Shown here one piece after another: positions 44,130 to 51,724 of a stretch of 64,000 nt of DNA. The stretch's first letter is position 1, and each line of letters starts with the position of its first letter. Source of the stretch: Streptomyces kronopolitis (GTDB lineage: Bacteria; Actinomycetota; Actinomycetes; Streptomycetales; Streptomycetaceae); the NCBI RefSeq assembly GCF_014646275.1, contig NZ_BMND01000007.1, positions 177,654-241,653 on the forward strand, read 5' to 3'. The notes beneath the pieces are model-generated. The model was not told the DNA's origin and did not search any database. It saw only the letters and a program-made list of their open reading frames with translations. The position numbers and the translations under genes are program-made.

Positions 44130-44424
44130 CCTCGCCGCCCGCGATCAGGACCGGTCGCGCCGGGCTTCCCTCCGCTGGCACGACCTGGGGCGCCAAGGTG
44201 ACCGTGATCCGCTGTGTCTGCGCCTGCGCGTATTTTCCATTCGTCCCCGCGTCGACGACCCACAGTCGGACCTTGGCGTCCGCGCCTGCTTCACGGCTCA
44301 CGGCGACAGTCGCTTCGATCTCCACGGGGCCGAGTTCGAAGCGGACAGCCTCAGTTGCCCCCTCCGCCAGCGCCGTGGTGAGTTGCTGCCTCAACTCGCG
44401 GATCATCTCAGACAGTTCGATCAA
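44113..44424 (-). CDS. Trypsin-co-occurring domain (trypco2) protein
   Basis: A 103-residue small protein. The pattern LIELSEMIRELRQQL, VRFELGPVEIEATVAVSREA, KVRLWVVDAG, QTQRITVTLAP is that of the trypco2 family, named for its constant presence beside trypsin-like effector genes. I chose TTG 44424 because GGGGGAAAG precedes it and the decayed paralogue starts at the same residue; a GTG six codons upstream is possible. It overlaps the trypsin-STAND gene by 17 bases, so the two proteins are made together. A regulatory or substrate role for the protease is likely but not proven. Confidence 0.82.
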   Translation of the reverse strand: MIELSEMIRELRQQLTTALAEGATEAVRFELGPVEIEATVAVSREAGADAKVRLWVVDAGTNGKYAQAQTQRITVTLAPQVVPAEGSPARPVLIAGGEVDGER

Positions 44425-44442
44425 CTTTCCCCCTCGTATCAC

Positions 44443-45336
44443 GGTGATTGAATATTACAAGCCCGTGCGCAGTGCTGCTCACTGAAGGACTTCCTGTCTC
44501 CCCAAAGCGGCATGCCCTTCCGGAAGCGGCATGCTGCGCCCTTGATCTCGGCTCCGGTTTCGTCGCCTCCGTGCGACAGCACCGCCTGGTACAGCCAGGT
44601 GCGGAACCCGAACCGCACCGTGCACCGTCTGTCTGCGCAAACAGTCCGCGCACTCTGCGCCATGGCTCCTTCTTCGTGCAGTACGGCAGGAGCCCAAAAA
44701 CGCCTGCACGTCCTCGGCCCGCTCTACGCGAAGCACCAGGTCCTTGTCCACGGACTGGGCCGCCTGTACCCCGAACGGCAGGGGCTGCCCGTCCACCGCG
44801 CCCAGCTTCGAAAGGAGCATGGCGTCGAGCATGGCTTGGTCCGCAGAAGCGACAGGGGCCAGTTGGTCAAAGCGTTGAAGTGCGCGGAGGCGCAGCCGCG
44901 CTCCTTCCAAGCCGCCCCCTGATCCGGGCAGCGAAGGCCCATGTCGACACAGCAACAGCACAGAGGAGATGACAAAGCCAAGCGCCGTAGGTTCTCTGCC
45001 GGTGCCCAGTGGTCGGGTCAGGCATCCAGAACTGGCCGCTTCCGAGGCGGGCGGGAGGAACCTAATCTATGCGCCCGTCAGGCTTCAACCGTGCCACGTG
45101 TTGATCCCTCGATTGCCGGTACGGGCCCAGGGGCTTCGATCTGCACGGCTTGTAGGGCCGAGCCTCAAATGGCGGGTGAAGGCCGGTTAGGCGGGGCGCC
45201 TCGCGGAACGGATTCAGTACACATGAGGGCGGGAAGCACCGGGAACGTGTGAGAACTACGGGGGAGTTTTTCTCCAGGCCAGACGTGGTGTAGGCGGTGT
45301 TTATGCAGGTCAGCTGCCTGACCGGATGCTTACCGG
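44443..45336. other. Gap with an unrecognised decayed coding fragment
   Basis: About 890 bases before the right att copy. On the minus strand 44479-44961 stays open for 160 codons, and part of it (RFDQLAPVASADQAMLDAML, QPLPFGVQAAQSVDKDLVLR) has the composition of real protein, but the rest is Arg-rich and no start or family is evident; a neighbouring frame continues with cysteines (VCADRRCTV). I regard it as a decayed gene of unknown type. From about 45000 to 45336 I see no gene. Confidence 0.4.
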
Positions 45337-45389
45337 GCAGATGTCACAGGTTCGAATCCTGTTGTGCCCACCAGTAAAAAGACCCCCTG
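45337..45389 (+). repeat. att copy 4 (right end of the island)
   Basis: From GCAGATGTCACAGG through the T arm, acceptor end, CCA and the start of the terminator, 50-odd bases match the sequence at 22219-22271 with very few changes. The preceding anticodon-loop part has decayed (CTTACCGG against CTTACAAA). It is the expected distal end produced when an element enters the tRNA gene. Confidence 0.88.
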
Positions 45390-45412
45390 TCGATCACGGT
45401 AGGGGGTCTTTT
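45377..45412 (+). terminator. Hairpin following att copy 4
   Basis: AAAAGACCCCCT (45377-45388) pairs with AGGGGGTCTTTT (45401-45412). It is nearly identical to the tRNA-Val terminator at 22260 and is probably the original chromosomal terminator left behind at the distal end. Confidence 0.8.
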
Positions 45413-45661
45413 CGCTCCGGAATGGACACCACCGGCCGCAGCCGTCGAACCCGGCTTCGCCCCGCCGGCTGCCCCGTCCGGCTCCCGCCTCACGCCGCGT
45501 GCCTCGCACGACGCGCCGCTACGCGCTCCTCGCGACCGCGGACCATGATCGCCATCCGGCTGTGGTCCACGATCTCCCGTACGGCTCGGGGCGGCCTGGC
45601 CGCGGCCGACGAAGCGCAACACCGCACCGTGGCCCCGGCTCACGGCGTTCGGCCGCCTCGG

Positions 45662-46453
45662 CTAGCCGAGCGCCGACAGGACCGGGAAGTCCGCGCCCAA
45701 GGGGGCCGGTGACGTGGCGAATTCGCCGAGGTAGGGGTAGGCGAGTTCGGCGATGAGGAAGAGGTTGGCGGCCACGAGGATGCTCACCGCGGCGACCATG
45801 CCGTAGTGGAGGCGCGGTTGCTGGGCGTCGAAGACGACGGAGAAGCCGAGGACCAGGCCGCTGTTCAGGAAGATCACCAGCCAGAGGGCCAAGGGCGGGC
45901 CGGTGTTGGTGCGTGCCTGGAGGAGGCGCTGGGCGCGTGCGGCGGTGAGGTCGCGCAGGGAGGCGAGGGAGCCGGTGAGGAAGGCGCGTTGGGAGTCGTT
46001 GCGCGGCGTGATGCTCTCGTAGGTGGTGTGCAGGCGGTGGAGTGCGTCCTCGGCTGCGGGCGTGGTGCGGCCCTTCGAGGCGCGCGGCCACTCGGCCGTC
46101 GCCGCGTGTCCGTACTCCACCAGGTTCTGCCGGATCCGTGCGGCCTCGGGCTTGCCGAACGCATCGGCGCTCCTGGCCAGCTGCACCGCCGCGGCGCCCT
46201 CGGCCCGGGTCGTCTGGTCCGCGGTGGTCACCTGGCCCCAGAGGGCGAGGACCATGAAGCCCATGAGGAACCCGTAGACCAGGCCGACGACGGGGTAGAC
46301 GAACTGGGCCACCTCGTTGCGGCCGCCCGCCCGGAGGTGGGGGAAGCGGCGCCGGACGAGGACCTGGACGGCCGCCGTGCCGCCGCTGATCACGAGGACG
46401 AGCCCGGTCAGCAGCAACCAGGCCGGAACGTTGCTCACGAACCAACGGGCCAC
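45662..46453 (-). CDS. DUF4239 (bestrophin-like) membrane protein
   Basis: A 263-residue membrane protein with four hydrophobic helices: WLLLTGLVLVISGGTAAV, FVYPVVGLVYGFLMGFMVLAL, LALWLVIFLNSGLVLGFSVVF and GMVAAVSILVAANLFLIAELAYPYLG. Between helices 2 and 3 is a cytoplasmic helical segment (QTTRAEGAAAVQLARSAD). This layout matches DUF4239, distantly related to bestrophin channels. GTG 46453 has GGAG/GAGG upstream. It is the first chromosomal gene right of the island and is not obviously linked to its neighbours. The 270 bases between the island end and this gene hold no gene that I can see. Confidence 0.82.
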   Translation of the reverse strand: MARWFVSNVPAWLLLTGLVLVISGGTAAVQVLVRRRFPHLRAGGRNEVAQFVYPVVGLVYGFLMGFMVLALWGQVTTADQTTRAEGAAAVQLARSADAFGKPEAARIRQNLVEYGHAATAEWPRASKGRTTPAAEDALHRLHTTYESITPRNDSQRAFLTGSLASLRDLTAARAQRLLQARTNTGPPLALWLVIFLNSGLVLGFSVVFDAQQPRLHYGMVAAVSILVAANLFLIAELAYPYLGEFATSPAPLGADFPVLSALG

Positions 46454-46600
46454 TGCCTCACGCTCCTGACGTACTCCACACCCCCACCACCGGCGCGGTG
46501 GCCAACGAACGCGCCGGGCTGCGGACACGCCTCTTCGCCCGCCCGGTGTGCCGAGTGACTGTTGTTCGCCGCAGGGGTGCTGTGTATCGTCGGGAGGGTG

Positions 46601-46616
46601 ACTTGAAGTTTCAAGT
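46601..46616. promoter_or_regulatory. Palindromic operator upstream of doxX 1
   Basis: ACTTGAA-GT-TTCAAGT, a perfect 7+7 dyad with a 2-base centre, 54 bases before the DoxX start. This is a typical size for MarR- or HxlR-type regulators. A related but shorter ACTTGCAAGT palindrome lies before the second doxX gene at 55952. Confidence 0.6.
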
Positions 46617-46669
46617 AACTGGTCCGTGGGTTCGCGGGCCGGTCGTCGATCCGGGAAAGAGCGCGCTTC

Positions 46670-47221
46670 ATGACGTCCCCCCTCAGCACTCTTGAGTCCT
46701 CCCGCCTCGCCGTTCCGAGGCGCGAGCAGTCCGCCGCGTACGGCCATGACGCCGGGCTGCTCGTGCTGCGGCTGGCGCTCGGGCTGACCATGGCGGCCCA
46801 CGGCGCCCAGAAGCTGCTGGGCTGGTTCGGCGGGCCGGGGCTGGACGGGACCGGGCAGTTCTTCACGATGAGCGGCTATCCGGCCGGCCGGACGATGGCC
46901 GTCGTCGCCGGGCTGAGCGAGACGCTCGGCGGGCTCGGGCTGGCGGTCGGGCTGCTCACCCCGCTCGCCGCCGCGGCGGTCGTCGGCACGATGATCAACG
47001 CCCTGGCCGTGAAGTGGGGCGGGGGCTTCTTCGCGCCCAAGGGTGTGGAGTACGAGCTGCTGCTGACCATCGGCGCGGCGGCGCTCGCGCTGACCGGCCC
47101 CGGCCGTTTCGCCGCCGACCGCTTCCTGCCCGGTCTGCGGGTCCACCGGCCGGTCCGCGGCGTGGCCGCGCTGGTGCTGGCGGTGGTCGTGGCGGGTGTG
47201 GTGCTCATGGTCCGGAAGTGA
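46670..47221 (+). CDS. DoxX family membrane protein (copy 1)
   Basis: A 183-residue four-helix membrane protein. The DoxX pattern is clear: LLVLRLALGLTMAAHGAQKLLGWFGGPGL, then FFTMSGYPAGRTMAVVAGLSETLGGLGLA with the conserved E, a third helix ending in NALAVKWGGGFFAPKG, and a final helix. DoxX proteins act in quinone/thiol redox stress and in membrane oxidoreductase complexes. A palindrome at 46601 suggests control by a redox- or phenol-sensing repressor. The downstream VOC gene, 92 bases away on the same strand, may be co-transcribed, which would fit a catechol or quinone detoxification unit. Confidence 0.9.
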   Translation: MTSPLSTLESSRLAVPRREQSAAYGHDAGLLVLRLALGLTMAAHGAQKLLGWFGGPGLDGTGQFFTMSGYPAGRTMAVVAGLSETLGGLGLAVGLLTPLAAAAVVGTMINALAVKWGGGFFAPKGVEYELLLTIGAAALALTGPGRFAADRFLPGLRVHRPVRGVAALVLAVVVAGVVLMVRK

Positions 47222-47313
47222 CACCGGCCGGCGGGCAGCGGGAGCCGGGCCGGGAACGGGGAGCGGGGCGGCACCACGGTGGTGCCGCGGCGGAAGAAGC
47301 GGAGAGCAGGGTC

Positions 47314-47814
47314 ATGTCGGTACGACGTCTCAACCACGCGGTGCTCTACGTACGTGAGGTGGCGCGGTCCGTCGCCTTCTACACCGAGACCCTCGGGCTC
47401 ACGGTGGATGTCGAGGTGCCGGGGCGGGCCGCTTTCCTCAGCGCCCCGGACTCGCTCAACGATCACGACCTGGGGCTGTTCGCCGTGGGCGCCGGGGCTC
47501 CCGGACCCGAAGCGGGACGGGTCGGGCTCTACCACCTCGCCTGGGAGGTCGGCACGCTCGGCGAACTCGTCGCCACACGGGTCCGGCTCGCGGAGCGGGG
47601 CGCCGTGCTGGGCGCCAGCGACCACCTGGTGGCGAAGTCGCTGTACGCCAAGGACCCGGACGGCAACGAGTTCGAGGTGATGTGGCGGGTCCCGCGGGAG
47701 GACTGGCCGGGCCCGGACCAGCCGGACCGGCTGCTGCCGCTCGATCTGTCGGCGGCACTGGACCGCTGGGGTCCGGACCTGGCGACGGGGGCGGCGGCGG
47801 GGTCTGCCACTTGA
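47314..47814 (+). CDS. VOC (glyoxalase/dioxygenase-fold) protein
   Basis: A 166-residue vicinal-oxygen-chelate protein. Two beta-alpha-beta-beta-beta modules are seen. The putative metal ligands are H8 (RRLNHAVLYV), a histidine in LYHLAWEV and a glutamate in DGNEFEVMW, giving the usual His-His-Glu site. It resembles the single-domain extradiol-dioxygenase-like and ring-cleavage VOC proteins. ATG 47314 has GGAGAG just upstream. Its likely role with the neighbouring DoxX protein is handling of catechol-, quinone- or aldehyde-type toxic compounds; this is inference from context. Confidence 0.87.
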   Translation: MSVRRLNHAVLYVREVARSVAFYTETLGLTVDVEVPGRAAFLSAPDSLNDHDLGLFAVGAGAPGPEAGRVGLYHLAWEVGTLGELVATRVRLAERGAVLGASDHLVAKSLYAKDPDGNEFEVMWRVPREDWPGPDQPDRLLPLDLSAALDRWGPDLATGAAAGSAT

Positions 47815-47908
47815 GGTGAGCGCCTGGTGGTGGGGGGACGGGTTGCGCCTGTCCGCCGGGGTGGCCCGGTCCTGATCGGGCTTCCCCGGCGCCTCGGGCT
47901 TCCTCGCC

Positions 47909-48045
47909 GGTTCGGACGTCGGAGGGTTTCAGGCGTCCGAGGGGTTCGGACGCCCGAGGGGTTCGGACGCCCGAGGGCTTCAGGCGTTCGACGGCGCCCG
48001 GTTCAGGCGTCCGAAGGCGCCCGGTTCAGACGTCGGAGGGGGCCC
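47909..48045. repeat. Degenerate direct repeats near the NiCoT gene end
   Basis: Six or more imperfect units of about 17-23 bases with the consensus GGTTCRGRCGYCCGARGG follow one another. The last two overlap the 3' end of the nickel/cobalt permease gene (its final APSDV codons). Probably slippage-generated low-complexity DNA; there is no evidence of function. Confidence 0.55.
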
Positions 48046-49276
48046 GGTTCTCCGGTGCCGTTAGGTTCTCGGGCGCCGTCCGCGCGTCCGGCCCCGCGTG
48101 ACCGTCCGGCCGGGTCCGCCCCTCCGGCGGTGTCTGCTGTTCCTGTTGTGTCCGCTGTGCCTGCTGGGATCGGGCGCGCTCGGCTCGCTCCGTCCAGCGC
48201 TTCTCGACGCCGGACAGCCGCCAGTACGTCAGCGCCACGGCCCACACCGCGACGAACAGGCCGACGATGAGGAAGCCGACGTTGTCCAGGTCGAGGCCGG
48301 ACACCCAGCCGGTCAGCGGGTCGCTGAGGGCGAGCTTGTCGTGCAGCACCGTCACCAGCTCGATCGTGCCGATGAAGAAGGCGACGGCGATCGAGAGACC
48401 GGTGATGGCGATGTTGTAGTAGACCTTGCGTACCGGGTTGGAGAACGCCCACTGGTAGGCGAAGTTCATGAACGTGCCGTCGAGGGTGTCGAACAGGCTC
48501 ATGCCGGCGGCGAACAGCAGCGGCAGGCACAGGATCGCGTACCAGGGCAGACCGGCCGCGGCGCCGCTGCCCGCCATCACCATCAGGGTCACCTCGGTCG
48601 CGGTGTCGAAGCCGAGGCCGAAGAGGAAGCCGAGCGGGAACATCTGGCCGGGGCGGGTGACGGAGCGGGTGAACCGCCCCAGGAAGCGGTTCATGAAGCC
48701 GCGCGCGTCCAGCTGCCGCTCCAGTTCGGCCTCGTCGTAGCGGCCGTTGCGCATCCCGCGGAAGACCCGCCACATGCCGGACAGCGCGATGAGGTTGAGG
48801 GCGGCGATGAGGTAGAGGAACGTCCCCGAGACGGTGGTGCCGACCGTGCCCAGGATCTGGTGCGTGCGGGACTCGTCGTTGAGCAGGATGCCGGCGAGCT
48901 GGGCGCCGCCCGCCACGAGCGCGGCCATCGCGACGACCACGCTGGAGTGGCCGAGCGCGAACCAGAAGCCGACGGAGACCGGCCGCTTGCCGTCGGCCAT
49001 CAACTTGCGGGTGGTGTTGTCGATGGCGGCGATGTGGTCGGCGTCGAAGGCGTGCCGCATGCCGAGGGTGTACGCGGTGACGCCCAGTCCGACGCCGAAA
49101 GCCCGGCTGCCGACGGTGTAGTGCTCGGGGACCACCAGGAGGAAGAGCACGCCGAAGGCGACGACGTGCAGCCCGGCTATGACGGCCATCAGGCCCGCGG
49201 TACGCAGGGTGTCCTGCCGGCGCCAGCGGAACGCGCCGGGGGCAGGGGTGGTCGGGGTATCGGTGGACAGGGCCAT
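48026..49276 (-). CDS. Nickel/cobalt permease, NiCoT family (HoxN/NixA)
   Basis: A 416-residue membrane transporter with about eight helices. The family signature HX4DH is present in GMRHAFDADHIAAIDNTTRK, followed by GFWFALGHSSVVV and LGFLFGLGFDTATEV, the other conserved NiCoT segments. It imports Ni2+ or Co2+ with high affinity. The C-terminal 55 residues are a hydrophilic Arg/Gln/Pro-rich tail that ends in repeated DNA. ATG 49276 (MALSTDTPTT) is chosen; a GTG at 49297 in frame is possible. A cobalamin riboswitch directly upstream points to cobalt as the physiological substrate, repressed when B12 is plentiful. Confidence 0.92.
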   Translation of the reverse strand: MALSTDTPTTPAPGAFRWRRQDTLRTAGLMAVIAGLHVVAFGVLFLLVVPEHYTVGSRAFGVGLGVTAYTLGMRHAFDADHIAAIDNTTRKLMADGKRPVSVGFWFALGHSSVVVAMAALVAGGAQLAGILLNDESRTHQILGTVGTTVSGTFLYLIAALNLIALSGMWRVFRGMRNGRYDEAELERQLDARGFMNRFLGRFTRSVTRPGQMFPLGFLFGLGFDTATEVTLMVMAGSGAAAGLPWYAILCLPLLFAAGMSLFDTLDGTFMNFAYQWAFSNPVRKVYYNIAITGLSIAVAFFIGTIELVTVLHDKLALSDPLTGWVSGLDLDNVGFLIVGLFVAVWAVALTYWRLSGVEKRWTERAERARSQQAQRTQQEQQTPPEGRTRPDGHAGPDARTAPENLTAPENRAPSDV

Positions 49277-49319
49277 CCGGCGGTCACGCTCCAGCACCTC
49301 GTGGATCAGTTCGTGAGAT

Positions 49320-49540
49320 GCCGTGGCCGGTCTCCTGGCTTGGGGGTACCTCCCTGCTCCTCAAGAGCTGAGGGAGGGTGTGCGCGTCCGCCCCCGCCTT
49401 CCCGGCCGCGGGCTGCGGTCAGTGGCGCCGCAGGGCATCATGCGCCTGCGGAAGGGGTGGAAACTCCCCGATCACAGTGGCGAGGGCCGCTCCGGACTGG
49501 GACCTCGAGGTCCGTCACCGGTCTTCCCGAACACCACGGC
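49320..49540 (-). promoter_or_regulatory. Cobalamin (B12) riboswitch
   Basis: On the minus strand the leader begins with GCCGTGG, which pairs with CCACGGC at its other end (P1). In between are the conserved parts: CGGGAAGACCGGTGACGG, GAGCGGCCCTCGCCACTGTG, a second CACTGACCGCAG, GGGAAGGCGGGGGC and the invariant B12 box AAGCCAGGAGACCGGCC (49341 down to 49325). It controls the NiCoT permease gene that starts 44 bases further on. Binding of adenosylcobalamin should switch expression off. A CCTCCCT/AGGGAGG hairpin lies inside the 3' part. Confidence 0.9.
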
Positions 49541-49631
49541 CCGGCCACTCTAACCGCCGTGGGGGAGGGGTGCGGTCCATGGGGCGGGTCCGGGAACGGG
49601 CGGGAGCGGGGGCCCGCCGGAAAGCCGGTCC

Positions 49632-50480
49632 TCACCAATCCAGGGAGCAGAGAAAGGCATGCAGCTCCTGGTCGAAGAGCGCGGTGTTCTCCAGATTGAC
49701 CATATGGCCCGCGCCCGGTATCCGGATCCTGCGGGCGCCGGGGACGGACAGCGCTATCGCATGGGCGTTGGCGGAGATGTCGCTGCTGTCGAGATCGCCG
49801 TCGAACACGACCGTCGGCACCCGGACCTCCGCCAGCCGCCCGGCGGCACCGACCTCCAGGGACATCCCGGCTCCCCGCTCCTCGGCATGCACCTCCACAT
49901 TGGCCTCGGCCGAGGCGCGCATCCGCTCGCGGAATCCCGGGTGCACCGCGGACGGTTCGCGATGCGGCCCATCCACCCACATCCGCAGGAAGTGCTCGAT
50001 ATAGCGCTCCGTGCCGTCCGCCGCACCGATCGCCGCCACCTGTTCCTTGATGTGCGCCAGGAGGAAGGGGTCGGTGAAGGCACGGCCGCTGATCCCGGGG
50101 GAGGCGAGCGCCAGGGCCGCCACCCGGTCGGGGCGGGCGAGGGCGGTGTCCAGCGCGACCCGGGCTCCGTGGGAGAGGCCCACCAGGACGGCACGGGGGA
50201 CGTCGAGGGCGTCGAGGAGTGCGCAGAGGTCCTCGTGGTGGGCGTAGTCCCCGGCCACCGTGGAGGACAGGCCGTGGCCGCGGAAGTCGTAACGGATCGC
50301 GCGCAGGCCGGAGTTCACCAGCCAGGCGAACTGCTCGTCCCACATGTGCTGGTCGAGCATCGCGCCGTGCAGCAGCACCACCGCGGGACCCTCGCCCGCC
50401 GTCTCGTAGAACAGCTCACCCTCCTCGACCGGCACGATGCCGTTGTCGATCTCGGACCAGGCGGTGATTCTGCGGGTCAT
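49632..50480 (-). CDS. Alpha/beta hydrolase
   Basis: A 282-residue alpha/beta-fold hydrolase. The oxyanion region is LLHGAMLDQHMWDEQ, the nucleophile elbow is VGLSHGA (serine near residue 104), the acid is in VFDGDLD and the catalytic histidine is in IPGAGHMVN near the C-terminus. The YDFRGHGLSS stretch is typical of the esterase/haloperoxidase/lactonase group. Substrate unknown. Its ATG overlaps the stop codon of the MarR regulator gene (ATGA), so they form one operon, and the hydrolase is likely regulated by that MarR protein in response to its own substrate. Confidence 0.9.
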   Translation of the reverse strand: MTRRITAWSEIDNGIVPVEEGELFYETAGEGPAVVLLHGAMLDQHMWDEQFAWLVNSGLRAIRYDFRGHGLSSTVAGDYAHHEDLCALLDALDVPRAVLVGLSHGARVALDTALARPDRVAALALASPGISGRAFTDPFLLAHIKEQVAAIGAADGTERYIEHFLRMWVDGPHREPSAVHPGFRERMRASAEANVEVHAEERGAGMSLEVGAAGRLAEVRVPTVVFDGDLDSSDISANAHAIALSVPGARRIRIPGAGHMVNLENTALFDQELHAFLCSLDW

Positions 50481-51130
50481 TCTCTGATCCGTCCTTTGTG
50501 CGTCGGATGCGGGGAGCTGGGCTGGATGCGACTGCCGTCTTGATTGCCTCGACTGTCGGTTTCCTCCGGTGGAACGTGCGAGCCGTTCCCGAGGTGCCGG
50601 AATTCCTCACCGAGTCGGTCGAGGACGCGCAGTGCGGTGCGGAGGTCCGCGGCGGGCAGGTCGGCCAGCCGCCGGTGCAGGTCCGCCGACTCGAAGCGCT
50701 GGATCCCGCGTATCGCCGCCGCGCCTTCGGTCGTGAGCCGGATCAGGGACGAGCGGCGGTGCGCCGGGTTGGGGGCCGTCACTGCCAGGCCCAGTTCGAC
50801 GGCGTGGTTCACCCAGCGCTGCACCGGCTGCCGGTCGAGGTCCATCGCGCGCGCCAACTGCGGGACGGTCCGAGGGCCTTCGCTGTGCAGCGCGTCCAGC
50901 AGCGCGTGTTCGCCGGCGGTCAGGCCCGTGCCGGTCAGTTCGCGTTCCACCGCGCGCACGACCCTGCGGTGCAGCGGCCACAGGCGCCGGATGACGCCGT
51001 ACAACAGTTCTTCGACCGGCGCGGGCGCCTCGTCGCGGTCCCGTGCGGTGGTGCGTTCGTCATCGCGCTCGATGTCGGGCTCGGCGGTCTGCTCGGTGAT
51101 GTGCCCGGTGATGTGCTGTGCGGTCTTCAT
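50477..51130 (-). CDS. MarR-family regulator
   Basis: A 217-residue MarR-type winged-helix repressor. The core spans VEELLYGVIRRLWPLHRRVV to LRTALRVLDRLGEEF, with the recognition region VPQLARAMDLDRQPVQRWVN and the wing AVTAPNPAHRRSSLIRLT. The N-terminal 40 residues (HITGHITEQTAEPDIERDDE) and the C-terminal 30 are extensions without known role. ATG 51130 follows GAGGGGGAA; a longer start has no such site. A perfect 7+3+7 palindrome 25 bases upstream is its probable operator. It is co-transcribed with the alpha/beta hydrolase. Confidence 0.9.
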   Translation of the reverse strand: MKTAQHITGHITEQTAEPDIERDDERTTARDRDEAPAPVEELLYGVIRRLWPLHRRVVRAVERELTGTGLTAGEHALLDALHSEGPRTVPQLARAMDLDRQPVQRWVNHAVELGLAVTAPNPAHRRSSLIRLTTEGAAAIRGIQRFESADLHRRLADLPAADLRTALRVLDRLGEEFRHLGNGSHVPPEETDSRGNQDGSRIQPSSPHPTHKGRIRE

Positions 51131-51154
51131 GGATTCCCCCTCGATGACACTCAT

Positions 51155-51171
51155 GGTGTCATGCTGACACC
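51155..51171. promoter_or_regulatory. Putative MarR operator
   Basis: GGTGTCA-TGC-TGACACC, a perfect 17-base dyad between the MarR gene and the divergent DUF4267 gene. Its position just upstream of the MarR start suggests autoregulation. Confidence 0.65.
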
Positions 51172-51298
51172 GTTGATGTCGTTTGGGAAGGGGGCCGCCG
51201 CGGAAAGGAGTTGAGGAGGAAAGTGAGTCCGGAGGGAAGAAGTGAGTCCGGAGGGACTCGTGTGATCTGTGGGCGAAAATGGAAAGGGCGGACAGTGG

Positions 51299-51724
51299 AT
51301 GAAGGTCTCTTTGCTGCGTGCGGTCGGAGTGGCCACGGCGGCGTACGGGGTGGCGGTGGCGGCGGCGCCCGGGCTGCTGGCCCGGCCCTCGGGGCTGGCC
51401 GGTGACGGCGGGCGGACCGCGCCGGAGGTCCGCACCTCGCTGCGTCCGCTGGCCTGGCGGGACGCGGTGAGCGGGCTGGCCATGGCGCTGGCTCCGGACG
51501 GGCCGGCGCTGCGTACCGCCGCATATGTGCGCATCGCGGCGGACTTCGGGGACGCGGTGCTGCTCGGAGCGACGCTGCCGGGCCGCGCCCGCCGGGTGGG
51601 GGCGGTGGCGGTGTCGGTCGGCTGGGGCGCCCTGTCGGTGGCCGGGCTGCTCGCCGACGGGCAGAAGCAAGAAGCCCGGAAGGGACCTACTCGCCCTCGG
51701 GGGGCGGGGCCTCGTCGCGGGTGA
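51299..51724 (+). CDS. DUF4267-type small membrane protein
   Basis: A 141-residue protein with three or four hydrophobic helices: LLRAVGVATAAYGVAVAAAPGLL, WRDAVSGLAMALAPDG, AAYVRIAADFGDAVLLGATL and VGAVAVSVGWGALSVAGLLADG. The R-x-W-R-D-A and RIAADFGDA pieces match DUF4267 as I know it; function unknown. ATG 51299 is chosen as the first codon before the hydrophobic part. It is divergent from the MarR gene, and its last 38 bases overlap the 3' end of the convergent kinase gene, so its C-terminus (RKGPTRPRGAGPRRG) may be a fortuitous extension. Confidence 0.7.
   Translation: MKVSLLRAVGVATAAYGVAVAAAPGLLARPSGLAGDGGRTAPEVRTSLRPLAWRDAVSGLAMALAPDGPALRTAAYVRIAADFGDAVLLGATLPGRARRVGAVAVSVGWGALSVAGLLADGQKQEARKGPTRPRGAGPRRG

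Noticed and set aside
22181..45412. CRISPR array or prophage structural genes within the island
   Set aside because: No regularly spaced repeats and no capsid, tail, terminase or lysis genes were recognised.
45519..46445. A 308-codon minus-strand frame over the DUF4239 gene
   Set aside because: Arg/Pro-rich shadow; the adjacent frame encodes a clear four-helix membrane protein.
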